Shown here in pieces: positions 12,421 through 22,326 of a stretch of DNA of 64,000 bases. Position numbers and translations under genes: made by a program. The first letter of the stretch is position 1; every line of letters starts with the position of its first letter. This stretch comes from Dichetophora obliterata (taxonomy: Eukaryota; Arthropoda; Insecta; Diptera; Sciomyzidae), in NCBI GenBank assembly GCA_963920525.1, contig OY986439.1, forward strand, positions 20,036,819-20,100,818, read 5' to 3'. The notes below the pieces were generated by a model that did no database searches, was not told the DNA's origin, and worked only from the letters and a program-made list of their open reading frames with translations.

Positions 12421-12729
12421 GTGAGCTGGGTAAGTGCACTTTTAGAGTCGGTTATAGAGGATTTTAGTAGCGATGATGAGCTTGTGGACGCGACTTGGAA
12501 ATTGCCCTGTCCAGAAGATGAATCTTCCAACAATGAAAGCGATGAAGACCATCTCCGTTTAGAAGAAACATTACCAAACGTCAGTGAAAATGCCAATCGT
12601 CGCGATATTTGGAGGAAAAGACCGTTTGACGTGCAGTTGGAGGGGAGTGTTTTTAACACTATGGAGACGAACATACCTGTGGATTCCCCTAAATATTATT
12701 TCTCATATTTCAATGATCATTTTTTTTAA
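12421..12729 (+). pseudogene. piggyBac-like transposase N-terminal fragment
   Basis: An open frame of 102 codons has an acidic serine-rich first half (SSDDELVD, EDESSNNESDEDH) and then a segment ending SPKYYFSYFNDHFF. PiggyBac/PGBD transposases have this layout: an acidic disordered N-terminus, then a (T/S)PxxYFxxFFxxE-like start of the catalytic domain. The frame ends just after this motif, and no DDD domain follows to 13190. Its first codons overlap the right end of the 2.2-kb element, so the natural start is lost or displaced. Family assignment is by motif impression only. Confidence 0.45.
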
Positions 12730-13439
12730 GTTACGGAGTACACAAAGTACTCCTTTGTGTCCTTTTGTGTAAGGCAATTAAATCCTTTAATTAAAGTTAT
12801 AAAAACTGCATGTCGTAGCATTTCCAGAAAGTCACTTGATAATTCTTTCATAAAAATTCCATATAAGACTCCATGAAATGGCCTCCAAATGAAATAAGCC
12901 GAAATATATTTACATATACATTTTGCGTAATATTTCATATGAAGTAACAACCAATTACTTTTGGACTAGTACGTCACAAATTTCGGGTGATATTTCACTT
13001 TTTCCTTTCATTATGAAATAAAGCTCAATGCTATAATTTCATTTGATTTGAGGGTTATTTTATTTGAAAAATGTGGTGGTTATTTAATTTTATTTCGGAG
13101 TAATTTAATTTTCCTCGATTTAGGTTATCGAAGAGTTGTTTACAATAAAATTAAATTTGAAGTAATGGTTTTTTGCAGTGAAACTTCTTAGGCGGCGATT
13201 TAATATTCAGGCTAAAATTTTTCGAGTCTCGTTTTTGTGTACACGAGCAATGATATTTTCTATTTTTTGTGTTTTTTGTTTGGATGGTGGCAATGTATTT
13301 ATTGTTCATTCGACATTTAATTTTATGTCATAATTAAGTTTTGATATTGATGTTCACGCGTTAGTGCGCAAAATATCTTGCATTTTCACACTCTTGCAAT
13401 TCGCATCAGCCCGTGAATACCCCTAGTATCATCCCTTGC
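12730..13439. other. AT-rich noncoding DNA, no feature recognised
   Basis: No domain-bearing ORF, RNA or strong inverted repeat is seen. The stretch separates the piggyBac-like scrap from the truncated CCCAGT element. Confidence 0.4.
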
Positions 13440-13748
13440 CTTCACCACTTCATGAACAATTCATGAATAAATGAAGAGCAAACGAACGACAAATGAAGAA
13501 TTGAAGAAGAGATGAACAGCAAGTCTTCGCAAGAGTAAAAAACATTCTTGTTCACAAACTGGTTTCCTCTTCTTCAGTTCATGGACAAAAAAAAAATTTG
13601 ATCAGCTCTTCACGAAAATGAGCTGCTCACTTTGATCTTTCTTCATATTCTTAAATGAATGAATAGAAGCAGAAAGGAGCAGTTCATGAATGAATCGCTC
13701 GTCATGGATCGCTCGTCATGGAAGCGATCGCATATTTTTTTTACTGGG
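13440..13748 (-). mobile_element. Truncated CCCAGT-family element (only the GCGATCGC end present)
   Basis: GCGATCGCATATTTTTTTTA followed by CTGGG at 13728-13748 is the inverted counterpart of the left ends at 14955 and 15841 (CCCAGTAAAAAAATATGCGA). No matching far end is found upstream, so the copy is truncated. Its left limit is approximate. The body is rich in CATGAA / GAAGAGC-type short repeats. Confidence 0.55.
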
Positions 13749-13754
13749 TTCTAA

Positions 13755-14921
13755 CTGTGGGTTTAGACCGCCTGAACGAACGAAAAATTTATCGCGAACA
13801 ATTTATTGCTATAAATTCTTCGTTCGGAGTACTGTTTAGACCGCACGAACATCAATCGCGAACAAACATTGGCCGCCATCTTGTTCGTTCAGGCGGTGTA
13901 AACAGCAATTTGTGCATTTGGCCGAACAGCAATAAATGCAGGGTTGATAACACCTTATTTTATTATATTATGTTAGTACTAAAACTTATACTCCGTTTCT
14001 CAACAACAAATGGTTTGCCACTCCATAACAATATATTACTCGTATTAGTTATTATAGAAAAGACGTGTGTTGAACTTAAGGCCCGAACAAAATTTCGACG
14101 AACAAAAATTAAATGTTTTCACATTTTTCATGTGTCAATAATTTTCGTAAATTTTAAGTCAATTAAATAAAAATTGTTCGCAAATTGTATGCACTTATTA
14201 AGCAAATACAATTGATACTTTCAGTCGTTCGATTTTTATTTTAGAGAAATTCTTTTTATGTTATAACTTTAAAGTATTGCTTTTAGTCACAAATCGAAAT
14301 TTCAACTACCATTTTGGTTAATATCCACATTTTTCTAAAATCTTCGATTAAAAACTCAAAAAGTTTCAGCAGAACCTAAAATACTTTTTTATTTTATTTG
14401 AACGAGCTCTATTGCGAACTCCTGCTACATTAAATAATATTTGCTATCCATGAACTCAAAATTTTCATTAAAAGTTATATAGCTATTTAAAAAAAAAATT
14501 ACCTCAAATAAACAGCCGCCTCAAATAAATAATATATAGGGTTTTCCGCTTAAAAACTTAATTTCGTCCTATACACAACACAATCATATTGCAGCGAAAG
14601 TTAACAGAACACTTTAAAAAACATAAAACTAAATTACTTCATATTTTAATAATTTTCATAAATTATTCTCTAAAGCTACTCCTCTTTGCTACTTTTCTGT
14701 TTTTAAACACAGCGCAACACCGGATTCCCCCAAAAAGATCGAAGCTTGTTCGATCAGAGCGAACGAAGGAATCTTCGTTCGTTCGCCCTAATTTACTGTT
14801 TACACCGGGCAAACATTGTTCGCGATAAATTTATAACGAACACTGTTCGTTCGGGCAAAGTGTTAAAACCGAGCGAACGAACGAGGTTTCTTTCGCTCGT
14901 TCAGGCGGTCTAAACGCACAG
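13755..14921. mobile_element. 1.17-kb element with CTGTG(G/C)GTTTAGACCGCC ends and TAA target duplication
   Basis: The left end CTGTGGGTTTAGACCGCCTG and right end CAGGCGGTCTAAACGCACAG are inverted repeats extending through GAACGA(A/G)CGAA. TAA borders both sides directly (13752-13754, 14922-14924). Internal copies of CTGTTTAGACCG / CGGTGTAAACAG and many GTTCGTTC / GCGAACAA motifs cluster near both ends. No transposase is seen; the open frame at 13718-14170 crosses the element boundary and is not credible. The 3-bp TWA duplication suggests a PIF/Harbinger relative. It sits between two CCCAGT elements. Confidence 0.8.
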
Positions 14922-15178
14922 TAATACACACACACACACAGTACTTCGAACCAACCCAGTAAAAAAATATGCGATCGCTCCCATGAGGAACAGCAAGAGA
15001 GCGCTATTTTTCTGTTTTGTTGAATCAAAAAGTGAGCACATGTGCCCTTGTGCTCCTTTACTGTTTTATAACATCAGTAGGCAAGCAATCAATAAAAAGA
15101 GCATAAAGTGACTTTATGCAAAAGAGCATAAAGTGACGCATGTGCTTTTTAGGAAACTCGATCATTATTTTTTGTGAA

Positions 15179-15562
15179 AAATCGACCTTTGTAGTCTAGT
15201 GGAGAGGGCGCTAGACCATAAACCCAGAGGTCCCTGGTTCGAATCCGAGTTCGGGCATGGTTCTTTTCACTTTTTTTGTTCTTTCCTACATTTAAGAATG
15301 GTAGGGAACTAAAAATTCACAACTAAATTGTGGAAAATGTGGAATAAAAGGACAGGAACAACTAGGGGCTGAAATGCTTGCCGAGGTTAAGGCATAACAC
15401 AAGCCTTGGTGAAAAGCAATTCAAAGCATTGTCTTTCGCCTAATCAATAATTCACGTATGGTTCCAATCAATTCCTCTAAATAATCTATCCCTTTCCTTT
15501 GAGGTCAAAGACCAAACCTCGTTTGTATAAGGCGCATGCAAGGTTCTTTGATCTTTTTTAAA
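15179..15562 (+). mobile_element. Probable tRNA-derived SINE inside copy A
   Basis: Copy B runs straight from GTGAAAAAATATTT into element sequence. Copy A is interrupted after GTGAAAAA by about 380 bp that starts with a tRNA-like head and ends in an A/T-rich run. Head: D-stem GTCT pairs with GGGC, A-box-like TAGTCTAGTGG, B-box GGTTCGAATCC. The anticodon arm has mismatches and lacks U33, and the acceptor stem pairs poorly, so a working tRNA gene is unlikely. Limits are approximate, because copy B has its own private middle. Confidence 0.55.
15185..15257 (+). promoter_or_regulatory. tRNA-like sequence with Pol III A and B boxes
   Basis: A-box-like TAGTCTAGTGGAGAGG (15192-15207) and canonical B-box GGTTCGAATCC (15236-15246) lie 44 bp apart start to start, compatible with internal Pol III promoter spacing. 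Folded as a tRNA, the D arm is fully paired, the T arm has one mismatch and the anticodon and acceptor stems are poor. Best read as the head of a SINE. Confidence 0.6.
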
Positions 15563-15840
15563 AAAAATATTTGAAATGTTCTTTTGCTGATCCATTTGGA
15601 TGATTTATTGATCGCTCCTTTTGAGCTCCTCTGGGATGTTAAAGGGAGCGCTACCCTTCCTAGGACATGCATTGTTAAAAGAGAACACAAAATACACCTA
15701 GCTTGGATCAATAAGGAGCACTCCCAGATCGTTCATAGGTTGATCCACTTTTCTACTGGGAAACAACAACAATTTTGTATGCTTTGTTGGTAGACATTGG
15801 CGACAGTGATCTTCAACGTAGATTTGTGGTTGTCTAACGT

Positions 15841-16484
15841 CCCAATAAAAAATATGCGATCGCTCCCATAAGGAGCAATAAGGGAGCGCTCTTTTGCTGT
15901 TTTATTGGATCAAAAAGTGAGCACTTGTGCCCTTGTGCTCCTTTACTCATTTATTAGATCAATAGGCGAGCAATTAATGAAAAAAAGAACATAAAGTGGA
16001 GCATGTGCTTTTTAGGAAACTCTATCATTATTTTCAGTGAAAAAATATTTTAAATGTTCCTTCCATTCGATTTGCGTAGTTTCAACACTGAGGTCGTGAA
16101 GTGCGACCAGACAACGGTAATTGCATTTTATCCATCCGCTGATGCAACTGACGCCATTAAAGTACAGTTTTTAAAAAGAATCAAAAACAATTCGTAATTT
16201 GAAATGGCATTATAAATTTCACGATTTGGCCAAGTAATTTCCTCGAGACCTTAATGTCTTGAGCAGTCTTAATGTCTTGAGCCTAGCTTTCGGAGTAAAC
16301 ATAAATCCAAATAAAACAAAGTAAATGTTGCTTTGCTGATCCATTTGGATCATTTATTGATCACTCCATTTGAGCTCCTCTGGGATGTTAAAGGGAGCGA
16401 GGGAGGGAACACAAAATACACCTAGCTTGAATCAATAAGGAGCACTCCCAGATCGCTCATAGGATGATCCATTTTTTTACTGGG
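15841..16484 (+). mobile_element. CCCAGT-family nonautonomous element, copy B (644 bp)
   Basis: Begins CCCAATAAAAAATATGCGAT and ends CCATTTTTTTACTGGG. Both flanks read GT. It shares its ends and subterminal blocks with copy A (same orientation) but has a private middle at about 16060-16320 instead of the tRNA-like insertion. Confidence 0.75.
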
Positions 16485-17279
16485 GTATGATTTCGTTTAA
16501 AAAAAATTGCAGCTGTGGATTGAGAAGCACTTGAAAAAATCGGTCTTTGTTTTAAGTTCGAAATTTAAATTATTTTGACTTTGCATTTATTTGATTATTA
16601 ACTTTGCAAAATGAATAACATATTTTTGGAAGAAAAGTGGGAAAGTAATTTATTTTCCATTCATAATTTTAAGGCTAAAGCACAATGTTTAATATGCTTT
16701 CAAATAATTCAGACGAACACACAACGGCTAAGGACACAACAACAAAATGAATAGATTTGCATTTGCACGACTGTAAAAAATTCGCAACACTAAAATCCAA
16801 TTGCATACAATCGTGCATGGGCAACACTGATTTGCCAATCAACCAGCTATCAATTCAGAGACGCAATTACACAAATCCGACACAAATGGGACTCGAGAGA
16901 GCGAAGAAAAAAAAGCTGAAGGAGAAAAAGACCTTAAATATTATTCGACGTGTTTTTTTTTTCTTCCAAAACAGCTGAAAATTTTGTTTGCAACAGTGTT
17001 GTTCTAAAAAGTGTGCTCACAGTTGATGGCCAATATTTGGTATAGCATGCATTTGCAAAACTATTTGCCCGTAACTGGGAATAGCCCTATAGTATAATTT
17101 CAAAAGGCATTTTAAAACATTTCATGCAGATTTCGTTTCTATTTTGACTGACGTTGGAAGGATCATAGAAAATGTAAATGAAATTTTTATTAATAAGTTG
17201 TTTTTTCATTGCCGAGAACTTTGCAGAAAATGTAATGAGTTTTTTTTCAGTGTTTATATTGAATTGAACTTTTTTTATA
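16485..17279. other. AT-rich noncoding DNA, no feature recognised
   Basis: Only short composition-driven ORFs. No repeat pairs or inverted repeats stand out. Confidence 0.4.
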
Positions 17280-18739
17280 CCCAGTGGGCATTTCAGCGAG
17301 TGCTCCGCAAAAGAAGGCATGCTACCACTGCTATTATTGGCGGCAATACACCTTCCATGATCACTGCATTGATGAGTACTTCTGTAAGGCCTACCTTTTG
17401 AAGGTTCTGATTCTTTTCAAATTTATATGAAAAAATTTAATATTTAAATTTAATTAAAGTTTTTTCCTAAATGACCTTGTTATTTATTATGTTGACTTTA
17501 TATGATTTAAATACAAATTCTAAATGTTTGATAGTTTAAATCATACTTGATTTTAAATACAAATTCTAGTTGTTTGATAGTTTAAAATCGTTTATTGAGC
17601 TTAAGGTCAAAGTTAGAACAATTAATTGTTCTAACGAATCTTTCCAAAGAAACAACAACAACAACAAAGTTTTTCAATATGAAAAGGAAAAAATCACTAG
17701 CTGATTTTATTGCAATTTCAGCCTTGCTAAAGGCTTCATCAGAAATCTTTGTGATACCCGTGCAAGCGCGCACTAACGCACTGCACCACAGAGGCGATGA
17801 GATTTGAAGTGTCAATTTCTCAGTTTTTCTCAAATTTCATATATTCACATTTGTTGTTGTATTTTTGCTTTACTTCAGTCTCTACGCTTATGTTATTATT
17901 TATGGAGTCCAACAGCCTGCTGGAAGTCTTCCACTAACAAAGCATGTTTTACTGAAGTTGTTTTTAGATTTTTGCTGATTTGTTTTCAGCTGTTTCTGTT
18001 TGGTCGAGCTCTACCATTTAATTTAATTTTAAACTTTAATATTCTCATATTTTATATGAAAAAATTTACAAAAAAAATTTAAAAAAAATTTTAAACACAC
18101 AGAACAGATTGTAGAAAAATTTAGATTTTAAAAAAACAACAAAAAAAATTTTTATGTCCGAGTTGGCTCTCGAAACCGGGCTCCCGGAAACTAACTCATT
18201 ACATATTATATTATATGAAAATATTTCTAAGGAAAAACTCCAAGTCTTTTCTTATATATTTGTATGAAGAAAATATAAAAAAAAATTTTAAAAAAAATGT
18301 AAATACACAGAACTGTTTGTAAAAAAATTAAGATATAAAAACAAACAAAAACATTTTTTGGTAGAGTTGGGTCTCGAACACGGGCTCCCGAAAGCTTACT
18401 TTCATTTGTATTGATGCAAAATAAGCAATTGATTCTTAACAACCACGGTAGACGAGTGGGTAAGATGTCGGACCGACGCATGAGAGGACCATGGTTAAAA
18501 TCTGAAATTGTTAGTCGTATTTTTTTTCAGTTGATATTTATATTGCTTTTCCTTCTAACGTGACTTCTCGAAAGAGAACTTCTGGCAGATCTCTTTTGAG
18601 CAAGAAGAGCGGAAGGCCTGACAAATTTTCCCATTTCATACAAGCAATACAATGGTGTTTGTAAGGAGTGTGGAAGGCCTATAAAAACCTAACGCAGGCC
18701 TGCTAGAAGGCCTTCAGACTCCTGCAATTGCCCACTGGG
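17280..18739. mobile_element. 1.46-kb element with CCCAGTGGGCA ends
   Basis: The left end CCCAGTGGGCA (17280-17290) and right end TGCCCACTGGG (18729-18739) are perfect 11-bp inverted repeats bordered by TA on both sides. Both ends also carry AAGGCCT / AGGCCT motifs (17388, 18615, 18670, 18705). It has no transposase and appears composite. 17470-17660 matches one arm of the foldback element at 63203-63612, and 18030-18400 holds a ~190-bp duplication with tRNA-like motifs. Confidence 0.65.
18030..18505. repeat. Duplicated ~190-bp unit with tRNA-like (B-box) motifs
   Basis: Two related blocks each contain ATGAAAA/ATGAAGAAAAT, an A-rich run, CACAGAAC(A/T)G, then GAGTTG(G/-)(G/C)TCTCGAA and CGGGCTCCCG. 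On the minus strand the last part reads GGGAGCCCG(T/G)(G/T)TTCGAGA, a B-box-like T arm. A forward D-arm-like piece, GGTAGACGAGTGGGTAAGATG, lies at 18445-18465. None folds as a complete tRNA, so these are likely decayed tRNA-derived repeats. Confidence 0.4.
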
Positions 18740-19267
18740 TAATATTAAAGTTTATCTGTGTTAGTGTTTGCACTTCCATAGAAACTTTTGGACACCCCTG
18801 GAGTAAAGTATACAAGAATGCAATTTATTTTTATTCTATACTTGTTTGTATATAATTCTATTTATAAGTCATGTTAAGTGATTAACACAAAATGTACAGC
18901 AATAGACATTGAGATCACTTAGTAAAGGAATGCTTTTTGGAAATTAAATGAGAAGACAATTTGCAAAATATGGAGGAACACTGCAGCGTCCTTAATAAAG
19001 CGGTTGACCTCAACACATTGCCTAATATATTTCAAAGTTTTAGAGAAACCAGTTGATATACTATGTATATGTCAACAAATGCAAGAATGGAACTAATCCC
19101 ATTTCAGCATTACTCCATCTCATTTTGCTATATCCTCACTTAAGGTTCAAAATCAAAACTAGACATTTGTGTCTTAGTTGACTTAAGTAAAATGTGTGCT
19201 TCTTCACTTTCTCGGCCTTTGCGCAACCTTTTCAACGTCTCCAATAGAACAGAAGTATTTCCATCGG
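18740..19267. other. AT-rich noncoding DNA, no feature recognised
   Basis: No repeat, RNA or coding signal was recognised between two repeat-bearing elements. Confidence 0.4.
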
Positions 19268-19840
19268 CTGTGCGAATAATCGCTCAAGTTACAATCGCCC
19301 AAACCCAAAAATGAACAATCACCCAAAAACAGTTGGGCGTTTGTTCATAATATACAATCGTAAAAAAAAGCGATGAACAATCGCCCAAGACTGCGACCTT
19401 TCGCTCAAATCGTGAAATGAATAATCGGCCAAAAAAATCTGGGTGCTCGTTCATTATGTACAATCACCCAAAAATGCGATGAACAATCGCCCAAAAAATA
19501 TTTTTGTTTATTATGAACAATCGCAAAAAAAAAAACAAAACGAACAATCGCCCAAGCCCGAAATCAACAATCGCCCAAAAATTTTTGAAGGTTGTTTGGC
19601 GATTGTTAATTTTCGTACTTTCGGGCGATTGTAACTTGGGCGAATTAGCCGTATTATTCTGTGCGAATATTCGCCCAAGCTTCAATCGCCCAAATTTTTT
19701 TGGGTGATTGTTCATTTTTGGATTGGGCGATTGTAACTTGGGCGATTTTTTGCACACCGTATTAGTCTATGCGAATATTCGCCCAAGTTGCAATCGCCCA
19801 ATCCCAAACTGAACAATCACCCAACAAAATTTGCCCTTGT
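19268..19840. repeat. Cluster of TTGGGCGATTG / CAATCGCCCAA repeats (stacked element ends)
   Basis: More than a dozen copies of CAATCGCCCAA or its complement, often within TGAACAATCGCCCAAAA. TGCGAATATTCGCCCAAG recurs at 19663 and 19770 (degenerate at 19270), marking three stacked element ends: one about 19268-19650, a ~105-bp miniature about 19651-19758, and the left end of the larger element at 19759. Confidence 0.75.
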
Positions 19841-19971
19841 ACGAAATGTAGTTTTTGAATTTTGTATAAGGGCAAAGCATTTTACGGCCATAATGTCCAT
19901 CATTATCTTCATTCATTCATATATAAATCATTCATTCTTCAAAATTTGAGCGAACATTCATTATGAATAAT

Positions 19972-21752
19972 GCTACCAACTCATGTTATTAAAAAATAAG
20001 TATATTTGCTACTTAGAACACTGAAAATTAAGTATTTGTAAGTATAATTTTTAAAAATAAGTATAAGTAAGTATATCACCTTAGAAAAAAATTTTTAATA
20101 TTTTCTAGATATTATTTACTAATTTAAGAACCAATAGAACCCACAATATTCCGTAAGTGGTGTCACGCCCTCTTTTTGTTCTTCTCGAAAAGTTTTGTGT
20201 AGACAATCTAACTAAAACCACAATTCTTCAGATAAAAAAAAAATTAATTTTGTATATTTGCAGTTCATATACCCAGAGAACCAAAACTATCTTTTTTTAA
20301 TTCATTTATGAACTTTTTCTGGTAGAAAAACTCATTTTCGACGCTCATAAATGAACTTTTTTAGACTCATTCGTCGGACTAAAATGCCTCTCAAAAGCGA
20401 ACCTTTTTTCTTTAGTAGGGAGTGAATAAAAGAATCATCAAATGTCAATTTTTTTGTTCCGAAACGAGTTAAAAAAGCTATTGAAAAGTTATTTTTCGGC
20501 ACTCATACATTAACAATTTTTAACTTTAACTCATTCGCCGGCCTGAATTGCCTCTTAAAAACGAACCCTTTTTTCGAAAATGAGTTAAAAAACGAACTAT
20601 AGAAATGCACTTTTTAATAATTAACATTTTGTTATGGTTTAAATTTTCACGAATTTAATCTTCTTTAGCAAGAATATTGATCACGCAAATTAAAAAAAAA
20701 AAACAAAAATTACCAAAAAAAAAGTCATTTTCGAAAACCTACTCAAAACTATCACTTTCCGCAAAACATTCGCATATGGTCCGGTGGGTATATTTCATAT
20801 GTATAAAACAGTTTGAAAACAAACAAAAGCATAAAAAAGGTAAAAGTAATACGTAATTACGGTTATTGATACGTTTTAACACAAAAATTTATCGTTATTT
20901 GTTTTTTAGATCCCCTAGGTGGCAGTGTGGTCGATTTTTAAAAAAAATTGTATCTATAAACCGATAAAAATCGACCACAGTGCCACCTAGGGGATCTAAA
21001 AAAAAAATTTCGGAAGACCACACAAACATGTGAATATAAGGTGGATAGCTTTTGTGGTTCAGCCGAGATGGTCAAAAACCTTGAATGGTGTGAATTTTTT
21101 TTAGGAATTTTTTACGATCAATTTTTGTTTAAAAGCGTATAAATGTGAGACCGGTTTTAGGTTGAATCGGGTACGAGGATTTCATTTCTGGCATCAGTAT
21201 TGTTTTAGCTGTTCTAAATGTTTATATACAAACATTTTTGGAAAGAAAAAAATTCACAAGATAGGGTAAATTGCACCCCTATGTCCCCTATCGCCCAGGC
21301 AACATCAATTTTTTACCTAAATACAAATCGACCCAGCCAAAAATGTATACAGAGATCAAAGCAAAGTTATCATTATTTGCCCTCACTGTCACTGAATTGA
21401 CGTGCTACATTAACTGGTTTGTTTTCTTTTTGCTTGGAATCGTATTTGTTTTGGCTGGAAATGTTGTTTAATATGTCAAGTCTTGTCTTCAAAAATTTGT
21501 TAAAATCGTTACAGCTGTATTCAAAATTATTTTTTACAAATAAAATTGACTCCAGTGTCTGTATTTTCAACGCTGTTGACTCCAATTTCCAAACTTTTTA
21601 TTCTTTTGCAAGCAAAAGTTCAACCAGAGCTGAAAAGTAAGCATGAATAAGTATAAATCTTAAAAGTAAGTATACTTATAAGCATGGAATTTTAGTAAGT
21701 ATATGAAGCTGAAAATAAGTATGATACTTACAAAGTAAGTATAGTTGGTAAC
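19972..21752. mobile_element. Nested element with GCTACCAACT...AGTTGGTAAC ends
   Basis: GCTACCAACT at the left and AGTTGGTAAC at the right are inverted. AAGTA(T)-rich subterminal repeats (AATAAGTATA, GTAAGTATA) occur next to both ends (19995-20080 and 21635-21745). It contains a ~165-bp tandem duplication around 20330-20580 (CTCATTCG(T/C)CGG ... TGCCTCT(C/T)AAAA(G/A)CGAACC) and a 97-bp hairpin at 20905-21001. No protein domain is seen. Confidence 0.6.
20905..21001. repeat. 97-bp near-perfect hairpin (36-bp arms)
   Basis: TTTAGATCCCCTAGGTGGCA at the left mirrors TGCCACCTAGGGGATCTAAA at the right. The arms continue through GTGGTCGATTTTTA, with one mismatch in 36 and a ~25-bp loop. Miniature foldback element or hairpin RNA; no clear target duplication. 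Confidence 0.85.
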
Positions 21753-22326
21753 ATTAATTATGAACAATCGCCCAAACTAAAATGAACAATCGGCCAAAAG
21801 AGTTGACGTTTCTTTTTTGGGCGATTATTCATTTCACAAATTGGGCGATTGCAGCTTGGGCGAATATTTGCACAGACTAATACTGCTAATAAAATATTAC
21901 ATATCTTTGAGAAATTTTGTTAATTTTTTACAGAGTGTTTATCAAAAGAGGGCTACACTTTACAAGCGACCGTCATTAAATTTTATTTATAATCTCAAAG
22001 TTACATTAAAAAAATGCTGCGTCTAATTTGTTTGCGTCTAATGTAAGAAAAAGTACATAATTTTTGCTGTAAGATTTCATTCATGATTAAAACGTAATAT
22101 TTCATTCATTCTATAGGAATGGAAAAAATATGTATGATTTTGCTATGACATCGCTATGACATGCTATGACATACAGGGTGGCCAATATTCGAAGCGCCCA
22201 TCTGGCAACACTGTAACTTTCCGCAGTGATGTCAAATCGACTAATGATATACCGCGTTTGAAGCGTCATTCCACGCTCTAAAATTGTTGAAATTTACATT
22301 CAACAAAACAAGTCAATAGTGAAAAC

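Larger units (their letters stand above)
10235..12430. mobile_element. 2.2-kb element with CCCAGC...GCTGGG ends and subterminal tandem repeats
   Basis: The left end CCCAGCAAACATT and right end AATGTGAGCTGGG are short inverted repeats, each bordered by TA (10233-10234, 12431-12432). Both ends carry arrays of related motifs: TTTTATGAGTGTTCATAAAA-like on the left, and AGTCATAAAAGAGT / AGTCTTAAAAGAGT-like on the right (12115-12420). There is no transposase ORF, so it is nonautonomous. The TA borders may be a target duplication or part of the terminal repeat. Superfamily unknown. Confidence 0.65.
14955..15760 (+). mobile_element. CCCAGT-family nonautonomous element, copy A (806 bp), with probable SINE insertion
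   Basis: Begins CCCAGTAAAAAAATATGCGA and ends CCACTTTTCTACTGGG. Both flanks read AA. It shares its first ~220 bp and last ~170 bp with copy B at 15841-16484: AGCGCT, CCTTGTGCTCCTTTACT and GCATGTGCTTTTTAGGAAAC on the left, GCTGATCCATTTGGAT and GAGCTCCTCTGGGATGTTAA on the right. The middles differ, because copy A carries a tRNA-like insertion. No transposase, superfamily not assigned. Confidence 0.75.
19759..21883. mobile_element. 2.1-kb inverted-repeat element, GTATTAGTCT...AGACTAATAC ends
   Basis: The left end GTATTAGTCTATGCGAATAT and right end ATATTTGCACAGACTAATAC are inverted repeats about 43 bp long that continue through CGCCCAAG(T/C)TGCAATCGCCCAA. There is no transposase. Its middle is largely occupied by a second element (19972-21752). 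Target duplication not resolved. Confidence 0.7.

Noticed and set aside
13718..14170. 150-codon ORF as a transposase
   Set aside because: It starts outside the 1.17-kb element, crosses its boundary and shows no catalytic motif.
15185..15257. Functional tRNA gene
   Set aside because: A and B boxes are good, but the anticodon and acceptor stems mispair and U33 is absent; better explained as a SINE head.
18355..18505. Functional tRNA genes near 18.4 kb on either strand
   Set aside because: Only T-arm-like or D-arm-like pieces are seen; T stems have two or more mismatches and no complete cloverleaf forms.
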